From: Arthrobacter sp.
Lineage (GTDB): Bacteria; Actinomycetota; Actinomycetes; Actinomycetales; Micrococcaceae
Assembly (NCBI GenBank): GCA_018260285.1
Contig: JAGLBH010000006.1
Location: forward strand, 1-24,827
DNA: 24,827 nt
Direction: 5' to 3'
Shown here: positions 14,635-22,410 of the stretch, piece by piece
Position numbering within the stretch: position 1 is the stretch's first letter
Layout: every line of letters starts with the position of its first letter
Program-made: the position numbers and the translations under genes
Notes under the pieces: model-generated
Database searches by the model: none
The model's input: the letters and a program-made list of their open reading frames with translations, nothing else
Told to the model about the DNA's origin: nothing

Positions 14635-16326
14635 CTACTTGACGGAGATCTCTGAGATCACCATTCCCCACGGATAGACGGCCTGAACACCGTTCAGTCG
14701 CGGAAGCTCGGTGACGTTGAGAATGACATACTTCTTGGCCGTTGTTCCGGTGAGGGCAACGTTAACGTTCGCAGATGAGAAGGAGCCCGTGCCGACCTGC
14801 TGGGCACCCTCGAGCGAAGCCGAGTCATTGACGAGGACCGTGAACGCGCCACCGGAGCCGTACTGCTGCGTGAGCTGGAGCTCGCTGAGCTGTGCGGGCT
14901 CCTTCAGCTCGATGACCAGGGCAAAGCTCTTGGTCAGGTTGCCGAAGTTCGGGTTGGTGTAGACGAGGGAACCCCAGGCGCTCTGCGGGTTCCCGTCGAT
15001 GATGCGGCCGAGGTTCGCGTCCGAGCCGGCGTCCAGAGTGGGGTTGTCCGGAACGAGACGCTGGATGGACGCGATCTGGGCAGCCGCAGCGGGAGCCTTG
15101 CTCGCCGCGCTGGGGGTGGAGCTGGGCGTGCTGCTCTGCGTGGCGCTCGGCTTGCTGGCCCCGGCGAAACCGCCGTCCTTGAAGAGAGAGCCCAGCTGGG
15201 AGACCGCCAGGACGACGGCGCCGATCAGCAGCGCTGCAAGGAGCAGGCCGACGAGCGCGCGGGAGAACAGGCGGCCCTTCGACTCGTCGCTCGCTTCTGC
15301 TGCCTCAATTGAGCCCGACGGGGCTGCCGCGCGGTGGGTCTCCCCCACCGGGGCGGCCGCGTCCGCGACGGGAGCTTTTCGGGCGGGCTTCTCCTGGACA
15401 GGCGCGGGCTTGACGGGCTGCGCTGCGGCCGGGCGGGCGGCGTCGCCCTCTGGGCCGAGAGGACGGACAGCCGAGCGCTGCGGGGTCTCGTCCTTCGCCG
15501 GCGGGAGCGGAGCCTCGACGTGGGGGACTGCCTGGGTGGCGGGAGAGGCGTCCTCTTCCGGAGGGAGGGGTCGAACGGACGACGACGCGGCAGCTGCGGC
15601 TGCAGCCGGGGCCACAGCGGAAGACCCCTTGGATGAGCCGGTGGAGGAGCCTTGCGGGAAGCCCCATGCAGTCCGGGGACGGTCTGCTTCAGCAGGGGCG
15701 GCCTCAGGCTCGGCAGAGGGCGCGGGGCGGCTGGCGGAGACGGCCTGGCGCTGCTCCTCCTCGGCGCGCTCGGCGGCTTCCTTCTGGCGGAGGGCCTCAG
15801 CCTTCTGTGCCGCGGCGGCGTCGCGCGCAGCAGCTCGTTCGGCAGCCTTGGCGCGTGCTCGCTCGGACATGGAGGAGAGGTCGATGAGGGGCTTCTCCTC
15901 GCGGAGGTCGTAGTAGCTCTCATCCCACTCGAGGTCCTCTTCCGGAAGGGCCTCGCGCTTCTGCCCGAAGATCTCGGAGCCGAGCGACTCGGTGAAGAAG
16001 GGCTCCACGTAGGGCTTCTCCTGGTTGACCAGCAGGTCGAGCAGGTCATGCGCCTGGGCGGTGTTCGTGATGAGGGCCGGGCGGCCGTCCGTGATGACCA
16101 TGTCCAGGACCTGGATCGACGAGCGCCGCTCCCCCGTGGCCAGCTCTCGCCCGGACTGGGTGGCCTGGCTGGCATTCTTCTTGGCGGCCACCAGAATGCT
16201 GACTCCCCGGTTGAGGACCTGGTCCAGGCCCGCGAGGACGTCGTCGCCTTCGGCGGAGGAGACAACATGCCCGGTGATCCGGTATCGGCCGCCGATGATG
16301 GAGCCAATCTCCATTGAGCTGGTCAC
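14635..16326 (-). CDS. MurJ-associated protein: degenerate kinase N-lobe, linker, one membrane helix, extracellular discoidin-like domain
   Basis: 563 residues. Residues about 9-105 look like the N-lobe of a Ser/Thr kinase (GGRYRITGHV, DDVLAGLDQVLNRGVSILVA, IQVLDMVITDGRPALITN) but lack the glycine-loop lysine pattern, the HRD and DFG motifs and the whole C-lobe. An Ala/Glu/Arg coiled segment (152-193) and an Ala/Pro-rich linker (195-345) follow. One membrane helix is at 356-378 (ALVGLLLAALLIGAVVLAV). An outside Ser/Thr linker leads to an F5/8-type-C-like domain at 420-563 (RIIDGNPQSAWGSLVY). The order matches the C-terminal half of mycobacterial MviN (pseudokinase, helix, carbohydrate-binding-like domain), here a separate gene 59 bp after murJ. 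GTG start with GGAAGG eight bases ahead. Confidence 0.8.
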   Translation of the reverse strand: MTSSMEIGSIIGGRYRITGHVVSSAEGDDVLAGLDQVLNRGVSILVAAKKNASQATQSGRELATGERRSSIQVLDMVITDGRPALITNTAQAHDLLDLLVNQEKPYVEPFFTESLGSEIFGQKREALPEEDLEWDESYYDLREEKPLIDLSSMSERARAKAAERAAARDAAAAQKAEALRQKEAAERAEEEQRQAVSASRPAPSAEPEAAPAEADRPRTAWGFPQGSSTGSSKGSSAVAPAAAAAAASSSVRPLPPEEDASPATQAVPHVEAPLPPAKDETPQRSAVRPLGPEGDAARPAAAQPVKPAPVQEKPARKAPVADAAAPVGETHRAAAPSGSIEAAEASDESKGRLFSRALVGLLLAALLIGAVVLAVSQLGSLFKDGGFAGASKPSATQSSTPSSTPSAASKAPAAAAQIASIQRLVPDNPTLDAGSDANLGRIIDGNPQSAWGSLVYTNPNFGNLTKSFALVIELKEPAQLSELQLTQQYGSGGAFTVLVNDSASLEGAQQVGTGSFSSANVNVALTGTTAKKYVILNVTELPRLNGVQAVYPWGMVISEISVK

Positions 16327-16385
16327 AAATCTAGCCTTCCACGATGGTGCCCGCCCTCGGGGTGCGGACAGTGCTTATGCCCATG

Positions 16386-18194
16386 CTACCGGCGCAGCTT
16401 GGCAATGAGGGGGTTCATGATCTGTTCGAGCTCCTCTGTCCGGGTAACCTTGAGCAGGGCCAGATAGACGAGGCTCATGACCACGGTCACCGCAGCGCAG
16501 GCGAGGAATGCCGGGATGATGCCGGACCATGCGAAGCCGGTGGGCGTGTACCCCCCGAGCATCCAGAGAACGCCTGCACCGAAGACCGCCGAGACCAGGG
16601 CTGCGAGGGTGAACCTCACATAGGCGTCAAAGACGCGGCGGAGCCCGTAGGAGCCCATTCTCCTCTGAAGGTGAACATGGTTTGTGATAAACCCGATGAA
16701 ACTGAAGATGCTGATGACTCCGGCGATCGCGAAGATTCTCACGTCGGGCGGGAAAAGAAGAGTCGAATATGCGCCGATGATCGAAAGAATGCCGACTCCC
16801 ACGGAAATGTAGAAAGGCGTCTTCGCGTCTTCAATGATATAGAACGTCCGGCTGAGGAAGACGCTGGCCGTGTAGACGGGGGCGGCGAGAACGGAGATGA
16901 CCGTGGCAATGCCGATCAAGGCGCCGCTCTGCTTGTCCCCCGCTCCGAAGATGAATCCCAGAGGGCCCGCGACGACGATCATGGCCACCGAGGTGAGCAC
17001 CATGGGAAGGCCCACCGTGCGCAGGCCCTGGTTGAGGTGCTCCCGGAGAAGGGGCATGTTCTTCTCCGCCGCCGCGTGGGACAGGCGGTTGACGAGAATC
17101 GTGGCCAGGGAGACGGCGATGACGGCGTGCGGGAGAACGGTGAGGAGCGAGGCCGCGCTGAGCACGTTGGGGCCTGCGATGACCTGATGGGCCATCTCCC
17201 CTCCGCCGGGTCCTCCGCTGCCGCCCGGGCCCGTGTGTCCCCCCGCTTTTTCGCGGTAGGCGGCGACTGTTGATTCGATATTGGCATATACGAAGAAGGG
17301 AATATTCCCGACGATCATCGTCGCCAGAGTCCAGCTCGCCATCTTCCCGGTCTCCCGCAGGCCCACCCCGCGGAATCGGAAGTTGGGGCGCAGCCGGAGG
17401 TTGAGCTTGCGGAGGGGGATGAGCAGCACCACGGCCTGGGCCACGATGCCCAGGGTGGTTCCCACGCCGAGAAGCGCGGACTGCTCCAGGGTCCAGCTGT
17501 CCAGGGTGTGGGCCCGCGACTGCTCCGTCCCGTAGACCCTGATGAACAGAAGCAGCGTGCCGATGGAAATGATGTTGTTGAGCACGGGGGACCACATGAA
17601 CGGCCCGTATTTCTCGTGCGCATTGAGAATCTGACCGATAATCGCATACATTCCGTAGAAGAAGATCTGCGGAAGAAGGAAATAGGCGAGCTGTGTGGCG
17701 ACGAGCTCCTGCTCGGGGGTGTAGTCCGCAATGGCAGAGATAATCCACGGCGCCGCAAGCGTGATGAGAAGCGTGGAGACCGCAAGAAAAGAAATCATGA
17801 GCGTCGTCAGGCGGGAGAGGAAATCGCTTCCCCCGTCTTTCGCTTTGGACGCCTTGATGACGAGCGGAACGAGAATGGCGCTGAAGACGCCGCCGGCGAT
17901 CATTCCGTAGATCTGATTGGGCAGCACGTTCGCCAGGTCCCACAGGTCTGTGATGAAGCCCGTGGCGCCGATGGCCGCGGCCAGGAGGACCGTGCGCACG
18001 AGGCCGAGAACGCGAGAGACTACGGTTCCGGAGGCCATGATGAGGCCGGCCTTGGCGGACTTCACCGTCTCGGTCTCTGCCGGGCGACCCTCAGAGGCCT
18101 GTCCCGTCTCCTCGTCGAGCCCGAACCGGGAGGTGCGCGGCACGAAGTCGTGCACCGAGCGGCCGGCCTGGATTGAGTTCATGGATGGGCTCAT
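16386..18194 (-). CDS. murJ: Lipid II flippase MurJ (MviN core)
   Basis: MOP-superfamily transporter that flips lipid II across the cytoplasmic membrane for peptidoglycan synthesis. The protein has 602 residues. A cytosolic N-terminus (about 1-45) leads into AGLIMASGTVVSRVLGLVRTVLLA, the conserved first helix with its arginines. About 14 hydrophobic helices follow, with LPNQIYGMIAGGVFSAILVPL and YFLLPQIFFYGMYAIIGQILNAHEKYGPFMWSPVLNN as family hallmarks. An acidic/glycine loop (GGHTGPGGSGGPGGG, near residue 320) is unusual filler. Unlike mycobacterial MviN, the protein ends after the transporter (KVTRTEELEQIMNPLIAKLRR); the pseudokinase part is the next gene. It is cotranscribed with the upstream Nudix gene (41-bp gap). 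Confidence 0.95.
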   Translation of the reverse strand: MSPSMNSIQAGRSVHDFVPRTSRFGLDEETGQASEGRPAETETVKSAKAGLIMASGTVVSRVLGLVRTVLLAAAIGATGFITDLWDLANVLPNQIYGMIAGGVFSAILVPLVIKASKAKDGGSDFLSRLTTLMISFLAVSTLLITLAAPWIISAIADYTPEQELVATQLAYFLLPQIFFYGMYAIIGQILNAHEKYGPFMWSPVLNNIISIGTLLLFIRVYGTEQSRAHTLDSWTLEQSALLGVGTTLGIVAQAVVLLIPLRKLNLRLRPNFRFRGVGLRETGKMASWTLATMIVGNIPFFVYANIESTVAAYREKAGGHTGPGGSGGPGGGEMAHQVIAGPNVLSAASLLTVLPHAVIAVSLATILVNRLSHAAAEKNMPLLREHLNQGLRTVGLPMVLTSVAMIVVAGPLGFIFGAGDKQSGALIGIATVISVLAAPVYTASVFLSRTFYIIEDAKTPFYISVGVGILSIIGAYSTLLFPPDVRIFAIAGVISIFSFIGFITNHVHLQRRMGSYGLRRVFDAYVRFTLAALVSAVFGAGVLWMLGGYTPTGFAWSGIIPAFLACAAVTVVMSLVYLALLKVTRTEELEQIMNPLIAKLRR

Positions 18195-18200
18195 TCTTCA

Positions 18201-18231
18201 GATTCTCCCAGACCAATCTGGGTCTTGAATC
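18201..18231 (-). promoter_or_regulatory. Hairpin covering the murJ ribosome-binding region
   Basis: CCCAGA / TCTGGG (18207-18222) inside outer arms GATTC / GAATC (18201-18205, 18227-18231). On the minus strand the 3' arm contains the GGGAG upstream of the murJ ATG, so it could mask translation initiation, or serve as a weak terminator for the Nudix gene. Confidence 0.35.
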
Positions 18232-18235
18232 AAAG

Positions 18236-18769
18236 CTACAGATAGTCCGGGAGAACCGCTCTGCAGAGATCCGCGATGCGGCGCTCGTTGGGGAAGGAGA
18301 GCCGAGCCCCGAGGTCCCTCAGCGGCACCCAGGCCACGTCCACGGCCTCGTGGTCCGGGTCGTTCTCCGTCGTGAGCACTCCCCCGGAGGCGCGGAGGAG
18401 GAAGTGGTGCACGGTCTTGTGAATGCGCTTGCCGGAGGCGGAGAACCAGTAGTCGATGCTTCCGAGCTGCTGGAGGATCTCCCCGGAGATGCCGGTCTCC
18501 TCGCGGATCTCCCGCACAGCCGCCTCGCAGAGGCTCTCCGATCCCTCGGGGTGGCCCTTCGGCAGGCACCACTCGAGGCGGCCCGCCCGATTGAGGCGGC
18601 CGATGATCGCGACGTCGAGCGTCGGCGTCGAGAAGTCGATGACGATCCCGCCGGCAGAGACCTCGTCGATGACCGGAACGTGCGCCATTCCGCCGGTCTG
18701 CGTCTGGGAGAGGCCCCGATACACCGTGAGCGGCGTGCGCTTCTGCGGAGTGAATGGAGGCCGGTGCAT
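18236..18769 (-). CDS. Nudix hydrolase, MutT4-like
   Basis: Nudix-fold pyrophosphohydrolase acting on a nucleoside diphosphate derivative; the exact substrate cannot be read from sequence. The protein has 177 residues. The Nudix box is complete at residues 72-94 (GHPEGSE, then REIREETGI, matching GX5EX7REUXEEXGU). Flanking segments EVSAGGIVIDF, GRLEWCLPKGHPEG, LGSIDYWFSASGKRIHKTVHHFLLR and VAWVPLRDL are strikingly like M. tuberculosis MutT4 (Rv3908), which is also adjacent to pcnA. The start is uncertain: ATG 18769 or ATG 18688 (MAHVPVIDEV), both with weak ribosome sites. It is divergent from pcnA and probably leads the murJ transcript. The DUF6049-type membrane gene usually found between it and murJ is missing. 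Confidence 0.9.
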   Translation of the reverse strand: MHRPPFTPQKRTPLTVYRGLSQTQTGGMAHVPVIDEVSAGGIVIDFSTPTLDVAIIGRLNRAGRLEWCLPKGHPEGSESLCEAAVREIREETGISGEILQQLGSIDYWFSASGKRIHKTVHHFLLRASGGVLTTENDPDHEAVDVAWVPLRDLGARLSFPNERRIADLCRAVLPDYL

Positions 18770-18807
18770 GTGTCCACTCTAGCGAGGTCTGAAAGACTGG
18801 TAGCACT

Positions 18808-20247
18808 ATGGCGAACATTCTCCAGATGGCAGCGGACCAAGACCTTCTCCCGCCCGTGGTCTTTGACCTGGGCCGGCGATTCGAGCGAGCGGGCTTCGAG
18901 CTCTCCCTCGTGGGCGGCCCCGTGCGCGACCTTTTCCTCGGCCGCAGCTCCGGCGACATGGACTTCACGACGAACGCGAATCCGGACCAGATCATCGCCG
19001 CGGTCTCCGGCTGGGCGGACGGCCTCTGGGAGATCGGGCGGGCCTTCGGCACGATCGGCCTGACGAAGGACGGCCTGCAGATCGAGGTCACCACCTATCG
19101 GGCGGACGCCTACACGGCGGACTCCCGCAAGCCCGAGGTGCGCTTCGGCGAGAGCCTGGAGGACGACCTCTTCCGCCGGGACTTCACCGTCAACGCGATG
19201 GCCCTGCGCCTGCCGTCCCTCGAGCTCGTGGACCCGTACGGCGGCGTGCGGGATCTGGCGGCCAAGGTCATCCGGACCCCCGGCACGCCGGAGGACTCCT
19301 TCTCCGACGACCCCCTGCGGATGATGCGCGCGGCCCGCTTCGTCTCCCAGCTCGGCCTGGACCTCGCCCCCGAGGTGGAGGCCGCGATGACCGCCATGGC
19401 CTCCCGCCTCGAGATCATCTCCCACGAGCGGGTCCGCGACGAGCTGGTCAAGCTCATCTGCGGCCAGGACCCGGCGGCCGGCGTCGACATCCTCGTGCGC
19501 ACGGGGCTCGCCGACGTCATGCTCCCGGAGATTCCCGCCCTCAAGCTCCAGAGCGACGAGCACCACCGGCACAAGGACGTCTACCAGCACTCCCTCACGG
19601 TCCTGCGGCAGGCCTGCGACCTCGAGACGGACGACGACGGCCCGGTGCCCGCCCCGGACTTCATCCTGCGGTTCGCGGCCCTCATGCACGACGTCGGCAA
19701 GCCGGCCACCCGCAAGTTCGAGGCCGACGGCTCGGTGACCTTCAGGAATCACGACCTCGCCGGGGCGAAGCTCGTCAAGAAGCGCATGCGCGAGCTGCGG
19801 TTCGACAACGACTCGATCAAGGCCGTGGCCCGGCTCGTCGAGCTGCACATGCGCTTCTTCGGCTACGGGGAGCAGCAGTGGACGGACTCGGCCGTGCGGC
19901 GCTATGCCACGGACGCAGGCCCCCTTCTCGAGCGCCTCCACCGCCTGACGCGCTCGGACGTGACCACGCGGAACAAGCGCAAGGCCAATCGCCTGGCCCA
20001 TGCCTATGACGACCTGGAAGAGCGCATCCGCCTGCTCGCGGAGCAGGAGGAGATGGCCGCGATCCGGCCGGACCTCGACGGGGAGAAGATCATGGCCCTC
20101 CTCGGCCTGCCCCCGGGCCCCCTCGTGGGCCGCGCGTACAAGTGGCTTCTTGAACTCCGGCTCGACCACGGCCCCCTCGGCGAGGAGGAGGCATCCCGCC
20201 GCCTGCTCGCATGGTGGAGCACCCAAACCCCTCAGGAGAACGCATGA
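18808..20247 (+). CDS. pcnA: CCA tRNA nucleotidyltransferase with HD domain
   Basis: Adds or repairs the CCA end of tRNAs using CTP and ATP without a template. The protein has 479 residues. The head carries LVGGPVRDLFLGR (about 34-46), the catalytic DMD pair (50-52), LFRRDFTVNAMA (121-132) and FSDDPLRMMRAARF (165-178), all class II nucleotidyltransferase motifs. A C-terminal HD domain follows (HRHKDVYQH at 253-261; HDVGKP at 294-299). This is called pcnA or cca in Actinobacteria; true poly(A) polymerase activity is less likely. The divergent promoter region with the Nudix gene is short (38-120 bp). Its stop overlaps the next gene's start (ATGA). Confidence 0.95.
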   Translation: MANILQMAADQDLLPPVVFDLGRRFERAGFELSLVGGPVRDLFLGRSSGDMDFTTNANPDQIIAAVSGWADGLWEIGRAFGTIGLTKDGLQIEVTTYRADAYTADSRKPEVRFGESLEDDLFRRDFTVNAMALRLPSLELVDPYGGVRDLAAKVIRTPGTPEDSFSDDPLRMMRAARFVSQLGLDLAPEVEAAMTAMASRLEIISHERVRDELVKLICGQDPAAGVDILVRTGLADVMLPEIPALKLQSDEHHRHKDVYQHSLTVLRQACDLETDDDGPVPAPDFILRFAALMHDVGKPATRKFEADGSVTFRNHDLAGAKLVKKRMRELRFDNDSIKAVARLVELHMRFFGYGEQQWTDSAVRRYATDAGPLLERLHRLTRSDVTTRNKRKANRLAHAYDDLEERIRLLAEQEEMAAIRPDLDGEKIMALLGLPPGPLVGRAYKWLLELRLDHGPLGEEEASRRLLAWWSTQTPQENA

Positions 20248-20864
20248 CCAGCCTGCCCGAGATCATCACCCCCAACACCGCCCCGGACATCCCCCAGCAC
20301 CCGTCCCTGTGGCTGCTGCGGCACGGCCAGACCGAGTGGTCCAAGTCCGGGCAGTACACGGGAGCCACGGACATCGACCTCACCGAGACGGGCCGGGAGC
20401 AGGCGCGCGACGCCGGCCGCCGTCTCGAGGGCGTGTCCTTCGACCTCGTCCTGTCCTCTCCCCGCCGGCGCGCCCTGGAGACGGCGCGGCTGGCCGGGCT
20501 GCCGGAGCCCGTCGTCGTCGACGACGCCCAGGAGTGGGACTACGGCGACTACGAGGGCCTCAAGAGCGCGGACCTGCGCAAGACCGATCCCTCCTACGTC
20601 ATCTGGGACAGCGGGGTTCCCCACGGGGAGACCGTGGACGAGGTGGGCGTGCGCGCGGACCGGATCATCGAGCGGGTGCGCACCGAGCTGGCGGGCGGCG
20701 GCAACGCGATTCTCGTCTCGCACGGCCACTTCTCCCGGATTCTCGCGGCTCGCTGGATCGGCCTCCCGGCGGACCACGGGCGCCACTTCTTCCTGGACAC
20801 CGCGCGCATCTGCCGCCTGGGGTGGGACAAGAACGACCCGGCGATCGTCGCCTGGGGCATGTAG
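20244..20864 (+). CDS. Histidine phosphatase family protein (phosphoglycerate-mutase-like)
   Basis: 206 residues from ATG 20244, chosen because CAGGAG lies six bases upstream and the codon overlaps the pcnA stop (ATGA), implying coupling. The catalytic phosphohistidine motif is RHGQT (26-30). The second half-site is SPRRRALETA (72-81), the acid/base region EWDYGDYEG (97-105), and the second histidine VSHGHFSRILAARW (158-171). The family is diverse (acid phosphatases, cofactor-dependent mutases), and the GDYEGL pattern is common in actinobacterial members annotated simply as histidine phosphatase. Substrate unknown. No signal peptide, so cytosolic. Confidence 0.9.
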   Translation: MTSLPEIITPNTAPDIPQHPSLWLLRHGQTEWSKSGQYTGATDIDLTETGREQARDAGRRLEGVSFDLVLSSPRRRALETARLAGLPEPVVVDDAQEWDYGDYEGLKSADLRKTDPSYVIWDSGVPHGETVDEVGVRADRIIERVRTELAGGGNAILVSHGHFSRILAARWIGLPADHGRHFFLDTARICRLGWDKNDPAIVAWGM

Positions 20865-20992
20865 CCTCCGCACTTCCCCAGGAAGGCCCCGGGTTCCGTT
20901 CGGGAAAGACTCATCCTCGGGGAGCATACTCATCAGTGTCAAGACCTCCCTCCCAGGGGAGACGGTGAGAGGCTGAAAGGACGAGGATCCTC

Positions 20993-21505
20993 GTGAAGCA
21001 CATGAGCGCGCGATCGTTCCGATTCTGCGCCTTCTCCCCGGGCGTCCGCTGGCGATCGGGCTCGGCGGGCGCGATGGCCGGCGCGTGTGCCCTCTCCCTC
21101 GCCCTCACCGGCTGCAGCGGGCTCCAGGACGCCCAGAGCGCTGGCGGGACGACGACGGCGCAGGGGCCCATCGTCCAGGAGGCCTCTCAGGGGGAGCCCG
21201 GTCGGCAGACGGCCATCTCCGGGGTCTCGGATCTCAAGGATCCCGTGTGCACGGCGAATGCCGCCGGCAGCTGGACCTTTACCGGAACCCTCCACAACGG
21301 CTCGGCGACGACGAGCCACTATTCTCTGACCGTCTCGGTGGCCAGCCGGGAGACGGGTGCGGTGTTCGGGACCTCATCCCAGTCCTACGCGGTCAAGCCC
21401 GGGCGGGACCTGCGCGTCTCCATGACCCGCATCGCCAATTCCAAGGGTGCCCCGGAGGGCTCGGTCTCCTGCGGGCACCTCATCACAGTGGTCCGGGACA
21501 GCTGA
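20993..21505 (+). CDS. Putative lipoprotein with FxLYD-like domain
   Basis: 170 residues. A basic N-terminus is followed by a hydrophobic stretch and the lipobox LTGC (38-41; C41 would be lipidated and become residue 1), so it is an exported lipoprotein on the outer face of the membrane. The mature part has a Gly/Thr/Gln spacer, then a beta-rich domain (about 80-165; AGSWTFTGTLHNGSATTSHYSLTVSV, SQSYAVKPGRDLRVSMTRI) that resembles FxLYD/immunoglobulin-like folds of actinobacterial lipoproteins. Two cysteines (in PVCTAN and VSCGHL) could form a disulfide. GTG 20993 has GAGG six bases ahead; ATG 21002 is an alternative. Function unknown. Confidence 0.8.
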   Translation: MKHMSARSFRFCAFSPGVRWRSGSAGAMAGACALSLALTGCSGLQDAQSAGGTTTAQGPIVQEASQGEPGRQTAISGVSDLKDPVCTANAAGSWTFTGTLHNGSATTSHYSLTVSVASRETGAVFGTSSQSYAVKPGRDLRVSMTRIANSKGAPEGSVSCGHLITVVRDS

Positions 21506-21556
21506 GACGGCTGTCTGATTTGACAACCATGCCGTGATGGTGCAAGGTTGATGTCA

Positions 21557-21578
21557 ATGGTTGGTTTTTCCCAACCAT
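21557..21578. promoter_or_regulatory. Perfect hairpin after the lipoprotein gene
   Basis: ATGGTTGG / CCAACCAT, 8 bp perfect with loop TTTTTC. A smaller hairpin ACCAT / ATGGT lies just upstream (from 21526). It could be a terminator of the lipoprotein gene or part of the leader of the small-ORF cluster. The T-run is in the loop, not after the stem, so a simple terminator role is doubtful. Confidence 0.45.
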
Positions 21579-21634
21579 AAAGTTCACACGGGACTGACTC
21601 AGAGTTGGCGCAGAATCGGCATTCAGCAAGCGCC

Positions 21635-21683
21635 GTTCAGAGACTGGCGGTTCAGAGAGAGTCTGGCGGTTCAGAGACTGCAC
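21635..21683. repeat. Three tandem imperfect repeats (GTTCAGAGA...)
   Basis: Units start with GTTCAGAGA at 21635, 21650 and 21669 (15, 19 and 15 bp); the first two end CTGGCG and the third reads ACTGCAC. They lie in the presumed leader of the small-ORF cluster, 50-100 bp before ORF 1. Confidence 0.7.
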
Positions 21684-21730
21684 AGTCCCCGAGTGAGAGA
21701 CCACGAGCGAAACACGGAGAGGCGGCAGCC

Positions 21731-21829
21731 ATGGTGAACAATCAGACCCTCAGCGGTGCGTTCACCCTGCCGAAGATCCCCCTCATCACGGGGAATCCCT
21801 CCGGAGGAGTGACTGGCGCCGCGTCGTAA
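21731..21829 (+). CDS. Small ORF 1 (32 residues), unknown
   Basis: I do not recognise this product. It reads MVNNQTLSGAFTLPKIPLIT, then GNPSGGVTGAAS, neutral and Gly/Ser/Thr-rich, with no membrane helix. The ATG has AGAGG about eight bases upstream. Third codon positions are mostly G or C (26 of 32), as in the neighbours, while the same frame upstream of the ATG is not; this supports the start. It could be a secreted or modified peptide precursor, a leader peptide, or chance. It is the first of three small ORFs in the lipoprotein-mshA gap. Confidence 0.4.
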   Translation: MVNNQTLSGAFTLPKIPLITGNPSGGVTGAAS

Positions 21830-22017
21830 CGACGCTGGGCCCTGCAGCCTTCGGCCCCACAGCCGCGAGGCGCCCTTTCCTCTCGTTTTCCTGCACTGGC
21901 ACTCTTCTCTGACCTCTCGGGTCGAGGCCTCCTCTGCAGACTCCCGCCCTTCTCCTTCCGCATCACAGGACGCTGGGCTCCTCTCATACGAACTTTTCTG
22001 AACCGGAGAACTCCCTC

Positions 22018-22176
22018 GTGCAGTTCACACTCGCCCAACCCGGCCCTGGCACGCCCGTTTCCCAGGCCGAGACCACGACTCATCGCAGCTTCACGCCCCC
22101 TGCGCGTGCCACCTGCCAGCCCGCCCATGGGGAATTCCTCATGGCGGGAAGCCTGACCACATTCCAGACACCGTAA
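22018..22176 (+). CDS. Small ORF 2 (52 residues), unknown
   Basis: I do not recognise this product. It starts at GTG 22018 with GGAG nine bases upstream and reads VQFTLAQPGPGTPVSQAETT, ending in AGSLTTFQTP. It is rich in Pro, Thr and Ala, with one cysteine and no obvious helix. About three quarters of the third positions are G/C. It is followed after 11 bases by small ORF 3, whose ribosome site overlaps this stop codon (TAAGGA). The 188 bp between ORF 1 and ORF 2 contain pyrimidine-rich sequence with no gene. Confidence 0.4.
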   Translation: MQFTLAQPGPGTPVSQAETTTHRSFTPPARATCQPAHGEFLMAGSLTTFQTP

Positions 22177-22187
22177 GGACCCCGGAC

Positions 22188-22340
22188 ATGCGCCGACTCT
22201 TCAGCCCCGCCAGCCAGCCAGACCAGATCCGCGCGGAGAAGCGAGCGCGCCAGCTCAGCGAAGTGCGCGAGCAGCACCGCGCATGGATCGCAGACACGGC
22301 CGTGGCGCTCCCCGCGGCTCCGATCTTCCGCAGCCACTGA
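22188..22340 (+). CDS. Small ORF 3 (50 residues), basic-helical, unknown
   Basis: The best candidate of the three small genes. It reads MRRLFSPASQPDQIRAEKRA, continues RQLSEVREQHRAWIADTAVAL and ends PAAPIFRSH. The middle (about 10-35) looks like a charged amphipathic alpha helix, and the protein is basic. AAGGA lies eight bases before the ATG and overlaps the ORF 2 stop. 43 of 50 third positions are G or C, like the surrounding genes. Two hairpins including a strong terminator follow, so the operon appears to end here. Function unknown; an RNA- or protein-binding micro-protein is only a guess. Confidence 0.5.
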   Translation: MRRLFSPASQPDQIRAEKRARQLSEVREQHRAWIADTAVALPAAPIFRSH

Positions 22341-22361
22341 TGAACACCCTCGATCTGCGAT

Positions 22362-22397
22362 GAAAGGCACGTACTCAAGACTGCGAGTATGCCTTTC
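22362..22397 (+). promoter_or_regulatory. Hairpin upstream of the mshA-proximal terminator
   Basis: GAAAGGCA...TACTC pairs with GAGTATGCCTTTC across an 8-base loop, with a 2-base bulge (CG). It lies 21 bp after small ORF 3 and 13 bp before the terminator. A role in attenuation or mRNA 3'-end stability is possible. Confidence 0.5.
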
Positions 22398-22410
22398 GAT
22401 GCCGATCCGG

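Noticed and set aside
18319..20226. A 635-codon minus-strand open frame opposite pcnA
   Set aside because: Shadow of the CCA-adding enzyme on the complement strand; its 3' part also overlaps the Nudix gene out of frame. No recognisable domain.
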